Shown here: piece by piece, positions 15,802-25,023 of the stretch | How the letters are laid out: every line of letters starts with the position of its first letter | Position numbering within the stretch: the stretch's first letter is position 1 | Assembly (NCBI GenBank): GCA_002787775.1 | Contig: PCUW01000054.1 | Location: forward strand, 90,227 to 154,226 | Reading direction: 5' to 3' | Source: Bdellovibrionales bacterium CG12_big_fil_rev_8_21_14_0_65_38_15 | GTDB lineage: Bacteria > Bdellovibrionota > Bacteriovoracia > Bacteriovoracales > Bacteriovoracaceae | Length of the DNA stretch: 64,000 nt | Notes under the pieces: generated by a model | The model's input: the letters and a program-made list of their open reading frames with translations, nothing else | The model's database searches: none | Told to the model about the DNA's origin: nothing | Made by a program: the position numbers and the translations under genes

Positions 15802-16761
15802 GTGTCCCGTCCAGGTGGATCACTCTTTTCTCATAATGAAAACGATATGAGCTCTCATATAAAGGGCTCACGTAACGCTAAAATCTGGGCCATTGGTGGC
15901 GGTAAAGGCGGCGTTGGTAAGTCCTTAGTGACCGCAAACGTTTCCATTTGCTTGGCGTTAATGGGTTATAGAGTTGTAGCAGTGGATCTCGATCTAGGTG
16001 GCGCCAACCTTCACACCTGCTTAGGCGTTCCCATTCCAGATAAAACGCTTTCAGATTATCTCACTAAAAAAGTTTCTTCCCTCAATGATCTGATTACTCC
16101 GACTGCGATTGATAATCTTGCCATTATAAGTGGTGCTCAAGATGATGTTGGAATCGCAAACCTTCGCCAAATGCATAAAGCAAAAATTCTTGCTCGCCTT
16201 GGTGAACTGGATGCTGATTACGTTATCTTGGATTTGGGTGCTGGTACTTCATACAATACGTTGGATTTCTTTATCTCTGCTGATCAAGGAATTCTAACTG
16301 CCCTGCCAGAACCAACGTCCATTGAAAATACTTATAGATTTATTAAGTCTGTCTATCACCGCAAACTTAAAATGGCAGAAGATCTCTTAGAGATTGGGCC
16401 TTTAATTGATCAAGCAATGAATGCCAAAATTCATCAAAACTCAACACCTGCTGATCTAATGGCAAGAGTGATTGAGATTAATCCTCAGATGGGACATAAG
16501 CTCAAAGCTGAAATTGCTAAGCTTCAACCAAAGCTTGTCATCAATCAAGTTCGTACACAAGCCGATGTTGACATTGGTTTTTCGATGAAAATTATTTGTC
16601 GTAAATATTTTGGAATGAATCTCGATTATGTTGGTTACCTTGAGTATGACGCCACTGTATGGCAGTCGGTCAAAAAGCGTAAACCTTTGTTAATGGAATT
16701 TCCAAATTCTGCGCTTGTTTCTAATTTTGATCGAATTGTTCATCGATTACTGAATATATAG
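15802..16761 (+). CDS. MinD/ParA-family ATPase
   Basis: The deviant Walker A GGGKGGVGKS follows a short N-terminal tail, with DLDLGGANLH (switch I) and ILDLGAGTSY (switch II) downstream, so this is a ParA/MinD-type ATPase that probably dimerises on ATP and positions cargo. From the GTG at 15802 it has 319 residues; this start is preferred because AAGGA lies 7 nt upstream, whereas the ATG at 15745 has an SD almost touching it. FlhG-like and SIMIBI relatives without a ParB partner are common in this group. Followed after 14 nt by the J-domain/HTH gene, which is probably its functional partner. The 58-residue insertion near the middle is helical. Confidence 0.85.
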   Translation: MSRPGGSLFSHNENDMSSHIKGSRNAKIWAIGGGKGGVGKSLVTANVSICLALMGYRVVAVDLDLGGANLHTCLGVPIPDKTLSDYLTKKVSSLNDLITPTAIDNLAIISGAQDDVGIANLRQMHKAKILARLGELDADYVILDLGAGTSYNTLDFFISADQGILTALPEPTSIENTYRFIKSVYHRKLKMAEDLLEIGPLIDQAMNAKIHQNSTPADLMARVIEINPQMGHKLKAEIAKLQPKLVINQVRTQADVDIGFSMKIICRKYFGMNLDYVGYLEYDATVWQSVKKRKPLLMEFPNSALVSNFDRIVHRLLNI

Positions 16762-16775
16762 GTTTAGGGAGAATC

Positions 16776-17447
16776 ATGGAGTCAGGAAGTAAGAATTATT
16801 ACGAAGTTCTGGAAGTTCCAACAGATGCTTCTACTGATGATTTGCATAAGGGTTACGTCAGAGCAAAAAACGCTTACTCACAAGACAGCCTAGCTCTATA
16901 CTCGTTAATGACTAAGGATGAATGCGATCAAATAATCGATCTTATCGATGAAGCCTATTCTATTTTAAGTGATCCGGATAAGCGCAGACTTTATGATCAA
17001 GCTCGCGGAATCAATCAAGATCTTAATTATAAAAATTCTGCGCCAGCAAGAAACCAAGATCCAGATGCACAACATAATCTTCGTGGCGCCCCACAGACAA
17101 CTCAGCATAATAATATGTCTAAGATTGTAGCTAAGAAAAGATTTGATCTTAGCTACAGTATTAATGAAGATTTTGAAAAGAAGATTGAAAGCTGTACTGA
17201 ATTTTCTGGTAAGTTCCTAAAAGAAGTCAGAGAGTATAAGGCGGTTGATATTCCACGTATGGCCGACATGACAAAAGTCTCTAAGACTTATATTCGCCAT
17301 ATAGAAGAAGAGGAGTTTGATAAACTTCCAGCCCCTGCCTATGTACGCGGCTTCGTTTATCAATATGCAAAATGCTTAAAGCTAAATCCTGATTTAGTAG
17401 CTAATTCATATTTATTCATCATGAAGAATGCTCGCGGCGAGCAATAA
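16776..17447 (+). CDS. J-domain-like protein with RodZ-type HTH
   Basis: Encodes 223 residues. Residues 6-75 align with a DnaJ J-domain (YYEVLEVPTDAS... and AYSILSDPDKRRLYD), but the HPD motif needed to stimulate DnaK is replaced by SQD. After a Gln/Asn-rich linker, residues 145-215 match the helix-turn-helix of RodZ-like proteins (FLKEVREYKAVDIPRMADMT...YIRHIEEEEFDKLPAPAYVRGFVYQYAK). There is no membrane segment, unlike RodZ. It probably acts as a DNA- or protein-binding adaptor for the adjacent ParA-like ATPase. The stop overlaps the rluD start by one base. Confidence 0.85.
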   Translation: MESGSKNYYEVLEVPTDASTDDLHKGYVRAKNAYSQDSLALYSLMTKDECDQIIDLIDEAYSILSDPDKRRLYDQARGINQDLNYKNSAPARNQDPDAQHNLRGAPQTTQHNNMSKIVAKKRFDLSYSINEDFEKKIESCTEFSGKFLKEVREYKAVDIPRMADMTKVSKTYIRHIEEEEFDKLPAPAYVRGFVYQYAKCLKLNPDLVANSYLFIMKNARGEQ

Positions 17448-18439
17448 TGAATGATGAGTCGAAGAAGCCTTTAGACTCTGCTGATCAAATTGAAGACATT
17501 GAACTTCCCATTTCTGAAGATGATCGCACAACTTTTAAACGTCTCGATCAATTCCTGGCCGAAAAAACTCACTTTTCTCGAACCTTTCTAAAAAAGTTGT
17601 TTGAAGCGGGAAATATATCTAGTGAAACAAAGCTAAGTCTCAATAAAATGCCTGCCACTGGTACAATTGTTTCAATTGATGTTCCCCCACCAGTTAATTT
17701 AGAAGCCATTCCTCAAAACATTCCTCTCGATATTTTATTTGAAGATGAACATCTCGTTATCGTCAATAAACAGGCGGGTCTTGTTGTTCACCCTGCTCCA
17801 GGAAATCCCGACGGAACTTTGGTGAATGCTATTTTATATCATTGCCCAGATCTAAGCGGTGTTGGTGGAGTTATTCGTCCAGGAATCGTTCATAGACTTG
17901 ATAAAGGTACTAGTGGAGTAATGGTCGTTGCGAAAAACCAAGCTGCCCATGAAGGACTCGTACTTCTTTTTTCTAAGCATGATATCGATCGTGAATATGA
18001 AGCCATTATTCTATGTGATAATGCCAAGATTTCATCTTCTGGAAAACTTGAGTCAACCATTGGCAGAGATCCAAAAAATCGTCAAAAAATGGCTGCTAAT
18101 GTTCGTGGAAAAAAAGCAGTGACTCACTATAACGTCATCTCTTTTAAAAAAGATTTTGCCCATGTGAAGTGCAAACTTGAAACTGGCCGAACTCACCAAA
18201 TTAGAGTGCATATGTCTGGGCTACTACAGTGTCCAATTCTCAATGATCCAACTTACGGCGATCAAGCCAGACATAGAAAAAGACTGCCTCCATTTTTAGC
18301 TGAAATAGTTAAACCATATGAACATCCCTTTCTTCATGCCAAAAAGTTAGGTTTTATTCATCCTGTGACAAAGCAAGCTTTAAGCTTTGAAGTTGAACCT
18401 CCTGAGATTTTCAAACAAGTTCTAGAAGGTCTTGAGTGA
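17447..18439 (+). CDS. rluD: 23S rRNA pseudouridine synthase, RluD family
   Basis: A 330-residue RluA/RluD-type enzyme that isomerises uridines in 23S rRNA helix 69. An N-terminal S4 domain (RLDQFLAEKTHFSRTFLKKL) is followed by the catalytic core with HRLDKGTSG carrying the active Asp and GRTHQIRVHM. Length is typical. The start overlaps the preceding gene (TAATG). The paralog could be RluA/C-like, but the S4 domain and the neighbouring pgeF favour RluD. Confidence 0.9.
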   Translation: MNDESKKPLDSADQIEDIELPISEDDRTTFKRLDQFLAEKTHFSRTFLKKLFEAGNISSETKLSLNKMPATGTIVSIDVPPPVNLEAIPQNIPLDILFEDEHLVIVNKQAGLVVHPAPGNPDGTLVNAILYHCPDLSGVGGVIRPGIVHRLDKGTSGVMVVAKNQAAHEGLVLLFSKHDIDREYEAIILCDNAKISSSGKLESTIGRDPKNRQKMAANVRGKKAVTHYNVISFKKDFAHVKCKLETGRTHQIRVHMSGLLQCPILNDPTYGDQARHRKRLPPFLAEIVKPYEHPFLHAKKLGFIHPVTKQALSFEVEPPEIFKQVLEGLE

Positions 18440-19023
18440 GCCAATGTCTTTTTCAAAAAGAATTTGATTTTGGTATCTTTCAAACTTTTGACTCAAAACC
18501 TGAGTTCGAGTGCTTTCGTGTTCATCAAGTTCACGGTGTCGATTTTAACCACGAAAATGAAGACAAAAAAGCTGATGGTATTTACGGCAAACAAACTAAA
18601 GCTTGGGCCATCATTACCGCAGATTGTTTGCCTGTCGTTATTCATGGAAAAAATGGAAATGTTTTTTTCCATGCAGGGTGGAGAGGTTTAGCGGACAAAA
18701 TTTATCTTGAGCCTCAAGTCAAAGCCATTGAGCCTATCTATGCATTTATCGGTCCCCATATCTGTGCGGATAAATTCGAAGTTCAAAAGGACTTTTACCA
18801 GCATTTCCCAAATTCAAGCTCCTTTTTGCAACATCTCGATGGGAAAATCACTTTTGACCTCTTAAAAGAATTAACATCAGGCCTACAAAGTGCTTACACC
18901 GGTATCCAGATTGATGATGCTAAACTATGTACTTATAAAAATGACCAGTTTCATAGCTTTCGTTTAGATAAAACGTCGAAACGTAATTGGAACGTGTTCA
19001 CAAGTAAGACAATTAATATATAA
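18436..19023 (+). CDS. pgeF: Peptidoglycan editing factor PgeF (laccase domain)
   Basis: A 195-residue COG1496/YfiH-family protein, shorter than usual (about 240) because of a trimmed N-terminus. Metal-binding and catalytic signatures are present: RVHQVHG, ITADCLPVV, FFHAGWRGL and IGPHIC. The family has been shown to act on purines and, in E. coli, to correct misincorporated serine in peptidoglycan precursors. Starts with GTG overlapping the rluD stop (GTGA), the same rluD-pgeF order as in E. coli. Confidence 0.9.
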   Translation: MSQCLFQKEFDFGIFQTFDSKPEFECFRVHQVHGVDFNHENEDKKADGIYGKQTKAWAIITADCLPVVIHGKNGNVFFHAGWRGLADKIYLEPQVKAIEPIYAFIGPHICADKFEVQKDFYQHFPNSSSFLQHLDGKITFDLLKELTSGLQSAYTGIQIDDAKLCTYKNDQFHSFRLDKTSKRNWNVFTSKTINI

Positions 19024-19050
19024 TAAATAAAATATCATTCAGGAGTAGTA

Positions 19051-20193
19051 ATGCAATCCGTCTATCGTTCAAACAAAACACTGACTCATGCTCTCATTGT
19101 CACTCTTGGCATAGCAATTATCGCTACAACGGCTTATTTAACTAATCATTATTTTGCTATTAAGTTTCCAGATGGACTTGGCTCAGCTTCTGCCCTTTGT
19201 GATATCAGTGGCTTTTTAAACTGTGATGCCGCTACACATTCACCCATTTCAAATATTGCAGGTATTCCAATTTCTATTTTTGGATTTTTAATTGGGATTT
19301 TATTATTAGCTGGATATTTATTTAATAGCCCTGGTTATGAAAGCACGATGAAATTTATTTTAACCGTCAATCTTATTGGGTGTGTTGTTTTATTTATTTA
19401 TTCGGTTGCTTCACTTGGCTCTCTTTGCCCAATGTGTACTCTTTATTATCTACTCTCTTTTGGTGCTTTCTTTATCTTTAATCAAAACATCAAATCATTT
19501 AGACCAACCATTGTTCCAATAATAAGCGTTGGTGTTTTATTTGCGGCAACTTCTGTTGGTGCCTATATGTACACTGCTGAAAAGGCGCAAAAGAATGAAG
19601 CTCTTGCAACAAGCCTGATTCAACAATTTGATTCACTACCTGATCTTGGTGCCCCGGCAGAACAATCAATGTTTAGACTGGTTAGCTCAACTGAAGATTT
19701 CCAAGCAGCACCAATTCAAGTCACTAAGTTTTCTGATTTCCAATGTCCTGCTTGTAAGGCCATGTCTGAGCAACTTCACAAAGCTGCCCGTCAGTATAAA
19801 GGTCAAATCAATATTCAATATATGTTCTACCCGCTAGATCCAGCTTGTAATGCAACCATGGAGAGAAGTCTTCACCCATTTGCTTGTAAAGCGGCTTACC
19901 TTGCTTATTGCCTACCAGAAAAATTCCCTGAAATTGAAAATGAGCTCTTTTCTAATCAAGACTCATTATCAGATTCATTTATTGAAGGAATTGCAAAAAG
20001 AGAAAATGTTGTTGATTGCTATAAGGCTGAAGATACAAAAGAAAAAGTTAAGGCTATCGTTAGCAGTGCAGCCCCTTTTAATATTAGATCAACACCAACT
20101 GTTCTTTTAAACGGTGTTAAAATTGAAGGCGTTCTACCATTTAATCAACTACAGGTTCTAATGGATGAATTAGTCACGAGATCTACAAAGTAA
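19051..20193 (+). CDS. VKOR-DsbA fusion: disulfide bond formation protein
   Basis: A 380-residue membrane protein. Residues 10-170 form a vitamin K epoxide reductase domain of about five membrane helices with the loop cysteines Cys50 and Cys58 and the quinone-side CPMC at 126-129. Residues 205-380 form a DsbA-like thioredoxin domain with CPAC at 232-235 and a cis-Pro (STPT). Together they would oxidise exported thiols and pass electrons to quinone, replacing DsbA and DsbB in one chain. SD CAGGAG precedes the ATG. The stop overlaps tatD by one base. Confidence 0.92.
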   Translation: MQSVYRSNKTLTHALIVTLGIAIIATTAYLTNHYFAIKFPDGLGSASALCDISGFLNCDAATHSPISNIAGIPISIFGFLIGILLLAGYLFNSPGYESTMKFILTVNLIGCVVLFIYSVASLGSLCPMCTLYYLLSFGAFFIFNQNIKSFRPTIVPIISVGVLFAATSVGAYMYTAEKAQKNEALATSLIQQFDSLPDLGAPAEQSMFRLVSSTEDFQAAPIQVTKFSDFQCPACKAMSEQLHKAARQYKGQINIQYMFYPLDPACNATMERSLHPFACKAAYLAYCLPEKFPEIENELFSNQDSLSDSFIEGIAKRENVVDCYKAEDTKEKVKAIVSSAAPFNIRSTPTVLLNGVKIEGVLPFNQLQVLMDELVTRSTK

Positions 20194-20954
20194 TGATTGA
20201 GACGCATTGCCATTTAGACTACTTAAAAGACAGGCCATTGGCCGAAACTTTAATATTGTCTAAACAGGCAGGTGTTGAAAAAATAATCACGATTGCCGTC
20301 TCCCCTGATAATCTGGATTCTGTCTTAGGCATTGCTGCCAATAATCCAGATATTTTCTGTACTCAGGGGATTCATCCACATGATGCTTCAAAATATAATG
20401 ATGAAGTTGAGGCAAAAATAATATTTAATCTTACTCAACAAAAAGTTGTCGCCGTAGGTGAAATTGGACTTGATTATCACTATGATAATTCACCAAGACA
20501 ACTTCAGATGGATGCTTTTAAACGCCAGCTCATCATTGCCATCAATCATCAAAAACCAGTTGTGATTCATACTCGAGAAGCTGAAGATGATACGGTACAG
20601 ATTTTAAATGAACTCGCACCCAAGCTAGCTAGAAAAGGAGTCATACACTCTTTTACGTCTACTCCAGAGCTTGCAAAAACGGTGCTCGCTCTTGGGTTTC
20701 ATATTGGTTTTAACGGCATTATCACGTTTAAAAATGCACAAAACGTTAGAGACATTGTTGAGTTAACGCCACTTGATAGAATTTTAATTGAAACAGACTC
20801 ACCCTTTCTTGCGCCTATACCCCACCGTGGTAAAGAGAACGCACCATTTAATTTACCATTTGTCGCCGCCAAGATAGCAGAGATCAAAAATATTAGTGTT
20901 GATGAAGTTCTTCGAGTCACAACTGAAAATGCAAAAAATTTATTCTTATTGTAG
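20193..20954 (+). CDS. tatD: TatD family metal-dependent DNase
   Basis: A 253-residue TIM-barrel hydrolase. Metal ligands occur in ETHCHLDYL, GEIGLDYHY, VIHTREAEDD, HSFTSTPE and ETDSPFLAPIPHRGK, the standard TatD set. It acts as a cytoplasmic 3'-5' exonuclease or in tRNA or DNA quality control. Cotranscribed with the VKOR-DsbA gene; its 3' end overlaps the convergent alpha/beta hydrolase gene by 9 nt. Confidence 0.93.
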   Translation: MIETHCHLDYLKDRPLAETLILSKQAGVEKIITIAVSPDNLDSVLGIAANNPDIFCTQGIHPHDASKYNDEVEAKIIFNLTQQKVVAVGEIGLDYHYDNSPRQLQMDAFKRQLIIAINHQKPVVIHTREAEDDTVQILNELAPKLARKGVIHSFTSTPELAKTVLALGFHIGFNGIITFKNAQNVRDIVELTPLDRILIETDSPFLAPIPHRGKENAPFNLPFVAAKIAEIKNISVDEVLRVTTENAKNLFLL

Positions 20955-21875
20955 AGAGTGACCTTTAAGGTCTTTATGGGCTTCTATTGATAATTTCGTC
21001 GACATTTTTTGAGCGACTGCTCCTTTTAATAAAGCATCGATTCTTTCAAAAACTTTAAGCTGAACTTCTTCACTATTTTCAATACCACGGTGAGTATCAC
21101 CACGAAGTTCATTAATTACATTGGTATAGTCAGTATTTCTTGCGATATTTGGGGAATCATTAATGCCGTACCAATCATCGCCAATGAAATTCAAATTGGT
21201 TTTTACATTTTGAGAAATAATATCGTTATTAAAACCCACTGAATCAAGAGTGACTAGTAAATCGACTTTTCTAAAACCATATTCAATTTTATTTAATTCT
21301 TGTGCCACTTCAACGGCTGTATCCGATCCAAGACTATGACCGATTAAAATCACAGGTTGAGTGCGTGGACGCTTAAGAATTGATTCTACCACTTCATCTT
21401 TTTCTGACCATGAATAGACTTCTGATTTAGGAATGGCGCTGGCCATATCTTCAAGTCCATCACCGCTTGAACTCGAAAGGCTTAAGCCTTTAATAAAAAT
21501 GATAGCAGGTCGGTCTTTAATGGTTTCTTTTCTCTCAATTTTTTCAACTGGTTTTTCTTCAATCACTTCTGCCACTTCTTCGACTTTTTCTTCACTAGCG
21601 ATATCCGGAATTAAATCTGGAACTAAATCAGTCACAACAGAAAGTGGTGGAGTTGGTGGAAGCTTGGCCGCCGCATCGACAACTTTTTTTGCTGTATCCT
21701 TGGCTTGTTCTGAAAGACTCGTTTTCGTCGCCGTTTTATCAATTGGCACTAAATCTGGTTTTGGGATAGTCGTCGAAGTCGGCGTATTGGGCAGCGCAGC
21801 TTTAGGCAAAGCCGGCTTTTTGGCCAGGTAATCAGTCTTATTTTTGTATTGAATCAAGCCAGTTTCGCTTCCCAT
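20946..21875 (-). CDS. Alpha/beta-hydrolase fold protein with Pro/Ala-rich N-terminus
   Basis: Encodes 309 residues. Residues 1-125 are low-complexity (Pro, Ala, Lys, Glu; VEEVAEVIEEKPVEKIE), probably a disordered linker. From about 130 a lipase-like domain begins (RPAIIFIKGLSL), with the nucleophile elbow GHSLGSD, a strand ending LLVTLDSVG that may carry the acid, and a His in GDTHRGIE. No signal peptide, so cytoplasmic or exported otherwise. An esterase or lipase role is inferred from the GxSxG motif only. Confidence 0.72.
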   Translation of the reverse strand: MGSETGLIQYKNKTDYLAKKPALPKAALPNTPTSTTIPKPDLVPIDKTATKTSLSEQAKDTAKKVVDAAAKLPPTPPLSVVTDLVPDLIPDIASEEKVEEVAEVIEEKPVEKIERKETIKDRPAIIFIKGLSLSSSSGDGLEDMASAIPKSEVYSWSEKDEVVESILKRPRTQPVILIGHSLGSDTAVEVAQELNKIEYGFRKVDLLVTLDSVGFNNDIISQNVKTNLNFIGDDWYGINDSPNIARNTDYTNVINELRGDTHRGIENSEEVQLKVFERIDALLKGAVAQKMSTKLSIEAHKDLKGHSLQ

Positions 21876-21915
21876 ACTCCTATTTTAGACAACTTATGGG
21901 TATATAAGCTATCCG

Positions 21916-21944
21916 TTACATTTTTCCGCTATTTGTGGCATAGT
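21916..21944 (+). promoter_or_regulatory. Promoter of the gap operon
   Basis: TTACAT, 17 nt, CATAGT; predicted start near 21951, about 43 nt before the gap ATG. Each box matches 4/6. Confidence 0.55.
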
Positions 21945-21994
21945 GGCCGCAACTTATCCTTAAAAATTCACTGACTTAGCAACGGAGCTTTATC

Positions 21995-23008
21995 ATGACA
22001 AAAATTAAAATCGGCATTAATGGTATGGGACGAATTGGTCGCACCATTTTTCGTGAAATTTATAATCAAAATTTAGCCGATATCGAGATCGTAGCAGTGA
22101 ACTCTCCGGGTAAACCTGAAGAATACACTCACCTATTAAGATACGATTCTGTTCATGGCCCATTCAAAGCTGACGTATCACTCGACGGTCAAACCCTTTC
22201 AGTCAATGGTGATAAAATTAAGTTCTACGATTTAAAAGATCCAACTGAAATTGATTGGAACTCTCATGGTGCTCAAATCGTTATCGATGCAACTGGAGTC
22301 TTTAAAGATAAAAAAGGACTTGGCCAACACTTAGGCGGCACAGTTAAAAAAGTTATTATGTGTGCACCAGGAAAAGATCTTGATGGCACATTCGTCATGG
22401 GCATTAACGATGATACTTACGATTCAAATACTCAACACATTATTTCAAATGCGAGCTGTACAACAAACTGCCTTGCACCTGTAGCTAAAGTTCTTCATGA
22501 AGCTTTTGGTATTGAATCTGGTTTCATGACAACTGTTCATGCTTACACAAGTGATCAGCGTCTTCTTGATTCAAGTCATGATGATATGAGAAGAGCAAGA
22601 TCAGCGGCAATGTCGATGATTCCTACTACAACTGGTGCAGCTAAAACTGTAGGGGTTGTTATCCCGGAACTAAAAGGCAAACTTGACGGCTTCTCTGTGC
22701 GTGTTCCTACTCCAAACGTTTCTATGGTTGATTTTAACGTCGTTCTTAAAGAGTCAGTCACCATAGAAAAAGTTAACTTAGCGATGAAAAAAGCTGCTGA
22801 AACAAAACTTAAAGGCATTCTTAAGTATACGGAAGAAGAACTTGTTTCGATTGATTACCAAGGAATGAAAGAGAGCTCATGTTTTGATGCTCCTCTGACA
22901 AACGTTATCAACGGGAATATGGTTAAAGTTGTTGCTTGGTATGATAACGAGTGCGGCTTTTCTAACAGAGTGATTGATCTTGCTCGCTTTATTGGTGGAA
23001 AACTCTAA
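21995..23008 (+). CDS. gap: Glyceraldehyde-3-phosphate dehydrogenase, type I
   Basis: A 337-residue NAD-dependent enzyme of glycolysis. NGMGRIGR (9-16) is the dinucleotide motif, SNASCTTNC contains the catalytic Cys155, and the C-terminal WYDNECGFSNR is intact. First gene of gap-pgk-tpiA; its stop overlaps the pgk ATG by one base. SD GGAG lies upstream of the ATG. Confidence 0.97.
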   Translation: MTKIKIGINGMGRIGRTIFREIYNQNLADIEIVAVNSPGKPEEYTHLLRYDSVHGPFKADVSLDGQTLSVNGDKIKFYDLKDPTEIDWNSHGAQIVIDATGVFKDKKGLGQHLGGTVKKVIMCAPGKDLDGTFVMGINDDTYDSNTQHIISNASCTTNCLAPVAKVLHEAFGIESGFMTTVHAYTSDQRLLDSSHDDMRRARSAAMSMIPTTTGAAKTVGVVIPELKGKLDGFSVRVPTPNVSMVDFNVVLKESVTIEKVNLAMKKAAETKLKGILKYTEEELVSIDYQGMKESSCFDAPLTNVINGNMVKVVAWYDNECGFSNRVIDLARFIGGKL

Positions 23009-24195
23009 TGGCGATTCAATATATTAATAATTTTGAATTCGAAGGCAAAAAAGTTATTTGTCGCTTCGACTTCAATGTTCCTTTAGATAAAGATGGAAAA
23101 ATCACCGATCCAACTCGAATCGATTCTTCTTTAGAAACGATTCGCTTTATCCTTGAAAAAGGTGCCAGCAAATTAGTTTTGATGAGCCATCTTGGTCGTC
23201 CTAAAGGTGCGCCGGAGAAAAAGTATTCTCTTGAGCCTGTAGCTTCATATCTTGCTGACAAGCTTGGACAAGAAGTTGTTTTAACAGAGAGCTGTCTTGA
23301 TCGCGGTATCAAAACATTAATGTCTCTTCCAGAAACAAAAATTATTCTTTTAGAAAATCTTCGTTTTCATAAAGAAGAAGAAGCTAATGATCATGAATTT
23401 GCTAAACGTCTTGCAAGCTACGGCGATGTTTATGTGAATGATGCTTTTGGTACCGCTCACAGAAAGCACGCTTCAACTTATGGTATTAATGCCTTCTTCA
23501 AAGGCAGAGCACTTGCTGGCTTTCTTTTACAAAAAGAAATTGTTGCCCTTGATAAGATCGTTAACAACCCTGCCAAACCATTTGTTGCTGTTGTTGGTGG
23601 TGCAAAAGTCGCTGACAAGATTAAAATCATCGAAGAGCTTCTTCGCTCTGTTGATTCCCTTCTTATTGGTGGCGCAATGGCCTACCCATTTCTTAAAGCT
23701 AAGGGTATTGAAGTCGGTAAATCACTATGCGGTGATGATGATGTTAAGCTTGCTAAGAATATCCTTTCAAAAGGTGTTGCCAGTAAGATTAAACTGCCAA
23801 TGGATCATATCGTAGCTGAGAATCCTGATGCAGCTTCAAACACAACGACTGGTACAAGTATCGATGAAACTATGATGGGCCTTGATATTGGTCCAGCAAC
23901 TCTTGATTCATACTCTTCAATCGTAACTAATGCCTCTACAGTTCTTTGGAACGGTCCAATGGGCTTGTTTGAAAAAGAAGCTTTCAATAAAGGTACGTTT
24001 GGACTTGCAAAAGCCATTGCAAATTCAAAAGCCTTTAGTGTTGTTGGCGGTGGTGATTCAGTTGCTGCCGTTAATGAAGCTGGCTTGGGTGAAAAAATGA
24101 ACCACGTTTCAACAGGTGGCGGAGCAAGTCTTGAATACATTGAAAATGGTGGAAGTCTGCCAGGAATTCAAGCCTTGAAGTTTGGAATTAATTAG
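23008..24195 (+). CDS. pgk: Phosphoglycerate kinase
   Basis: Encodes 395 residues. It makes ATP from 1,3-bisphosphoglycerate in the cytoplasm. The signature RFDFNVPLD near the N-terminus, HLGRPKG, the hinge region and the nucleotide-binding GGGDSVAAVNE near the C-terminus are all present. Translationally coupled to gap and followed after 10 nt by tpiA. Confidence 0.97.
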   Translation: MAIQYINNFEFEGKKVICRFDFNVPLDKDGKITDPTRIDSSLETIRFILEKGASKLVLMSHLGRPKGAPEKKYSLEPVASYLADKLGQEVVLTESCLDRGIKTLMSLPETKIILLENLRFHKEEEANDHEFAKRLASYGDVYVNDAFGTAHRKHASTYGINAFFKGRALAGFLLQKEIVALDKIVNNPAKPFVAVVGGAKVADKIKIIEELLRSVDSLLIGGAMAYPFLKAKGIEVGKSLCGDDDVKLAKNILSKGVASKIKLPMDHIVAENPDAASNTTTGTSIDETMMGLDIGPATLDSYSSIVTNASTVLWNGPMGLFEKEAFNKGTFGLAKAIANSKAFSVVGGGDSVAAVNEAGLGEKMNHVSTGGGASLEYIENGGSLPGIQALKFGIN

Positions 24196-24205
24196 GAGTT
24201 AAACA

Positions 24206-24955
24206 ATGCGTACGATCTATATGCTCGGCAATTGGAAGATGAACCAAAGTCTCAGCGATATTAATTCTTTTAGCGAAGAATTAGCAGTGGCCTGGACTAA
24301 TATGCCAAAGATTGCTCAATGTGGAATTGCTCCACAAGCGATGCACTTAAGCTTACTTAGAGAAAAACTTCCAACTGATCTAATGGTTGGTGCGCAAACT
24401 TGCTCTGAACATCTAAGTGGAGCCTTTACAGGTGAGCTTTCACCGGAAGCTTTAAGTGAACTTAATATGAGCTTCACCTTAGTTGGTCACTCTGAACGTC
24501 GACACCTTTACGGCGAAACCGACGGGCAGATCAACGCTAAAATCAAAACAGCGTTAACAAAAAATCTTCGAGTGATTTTCTGTATCGGTGAACAACTTGA
24601 GGAGCGCGAAGCTGGTAACACTGAAAGCGTCTTAAAAACTCAAATCACAAACGGCCTTAAAGATATTAAACCCTCAACTCATATCGTCATTGCTTACGAG
24701 CCAGTTTGGGCGATTGGTACAGGTAAAACTGCGACACCAGAAATGGCACAAGAAACCCACGCTTATGTGCGCAGTGTCTTAAAAGAGATCGGTTTTGACG
24801 CAGACTCAACTTCTATCCTTTATGGTGGAAGTGTTAAGCCAGATAACGTCGAAGGACTGCTTAAGTGTAAGGATATCGATGGTGGCTTAGTTGGTGGAGC
24901 AAGTCTTAAGGCCAAGGATTTTTTAGCTCTGTGTTACGCAGCAAACAATGCTTAA
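24206..24955 (+). CDS. tpiA: Triosephosphate isomerase
   Basis: A 249-residue TIM barrel that interconverts dihydroxyacetone phosphate and glyceraldehyde-3-phosphate. GNWKMN carries the catalytic Lys, VGHSERR the His, and AYEPVWAIGTGKTATPE the Glu and the flexible loop; YGGSVKPDN binds phosphate. Full length. SD TAGGAG upstream. Third gene of the glycolytic unit. Confidence 0.97.
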   Translation: MRTIYMLGNWKMNQSLSDINSFSEELAVAWTNMPKIAQCGIAPQAMHLSLLREKLPTDLMVGAQTCSEHLSGAFTGELSPEALSELNMSFTLVGHSERRHLYGETDGQINAKIKTALTKNLRVIFCIGEQLEEREAGNTESVLKTQITNGLKDIKPSTHIVIAYEPVWAIGTGKTATPEMAQETHAYVRSVLKEIGFDADSTSILYGGSVKPDNVEGLLKCKDIDGGLVGGASLKAKDFLALCYAANNA

Positions 24956-25023
24956 CTAGATAGTTGTCACCCCTAGCGTTATCTAGTACTTATAATGCTT
25001 CAAATGTTTTTTTAGGATGGTTC

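Noticed and set aside
21433..21831. 132-codon plus-strand ORF opposite the alpha/beta hydrolase
   Set aside because: Ser/Thr/Val-rich shadow of the low-complexity N-terminus of the real minus-strand gene.
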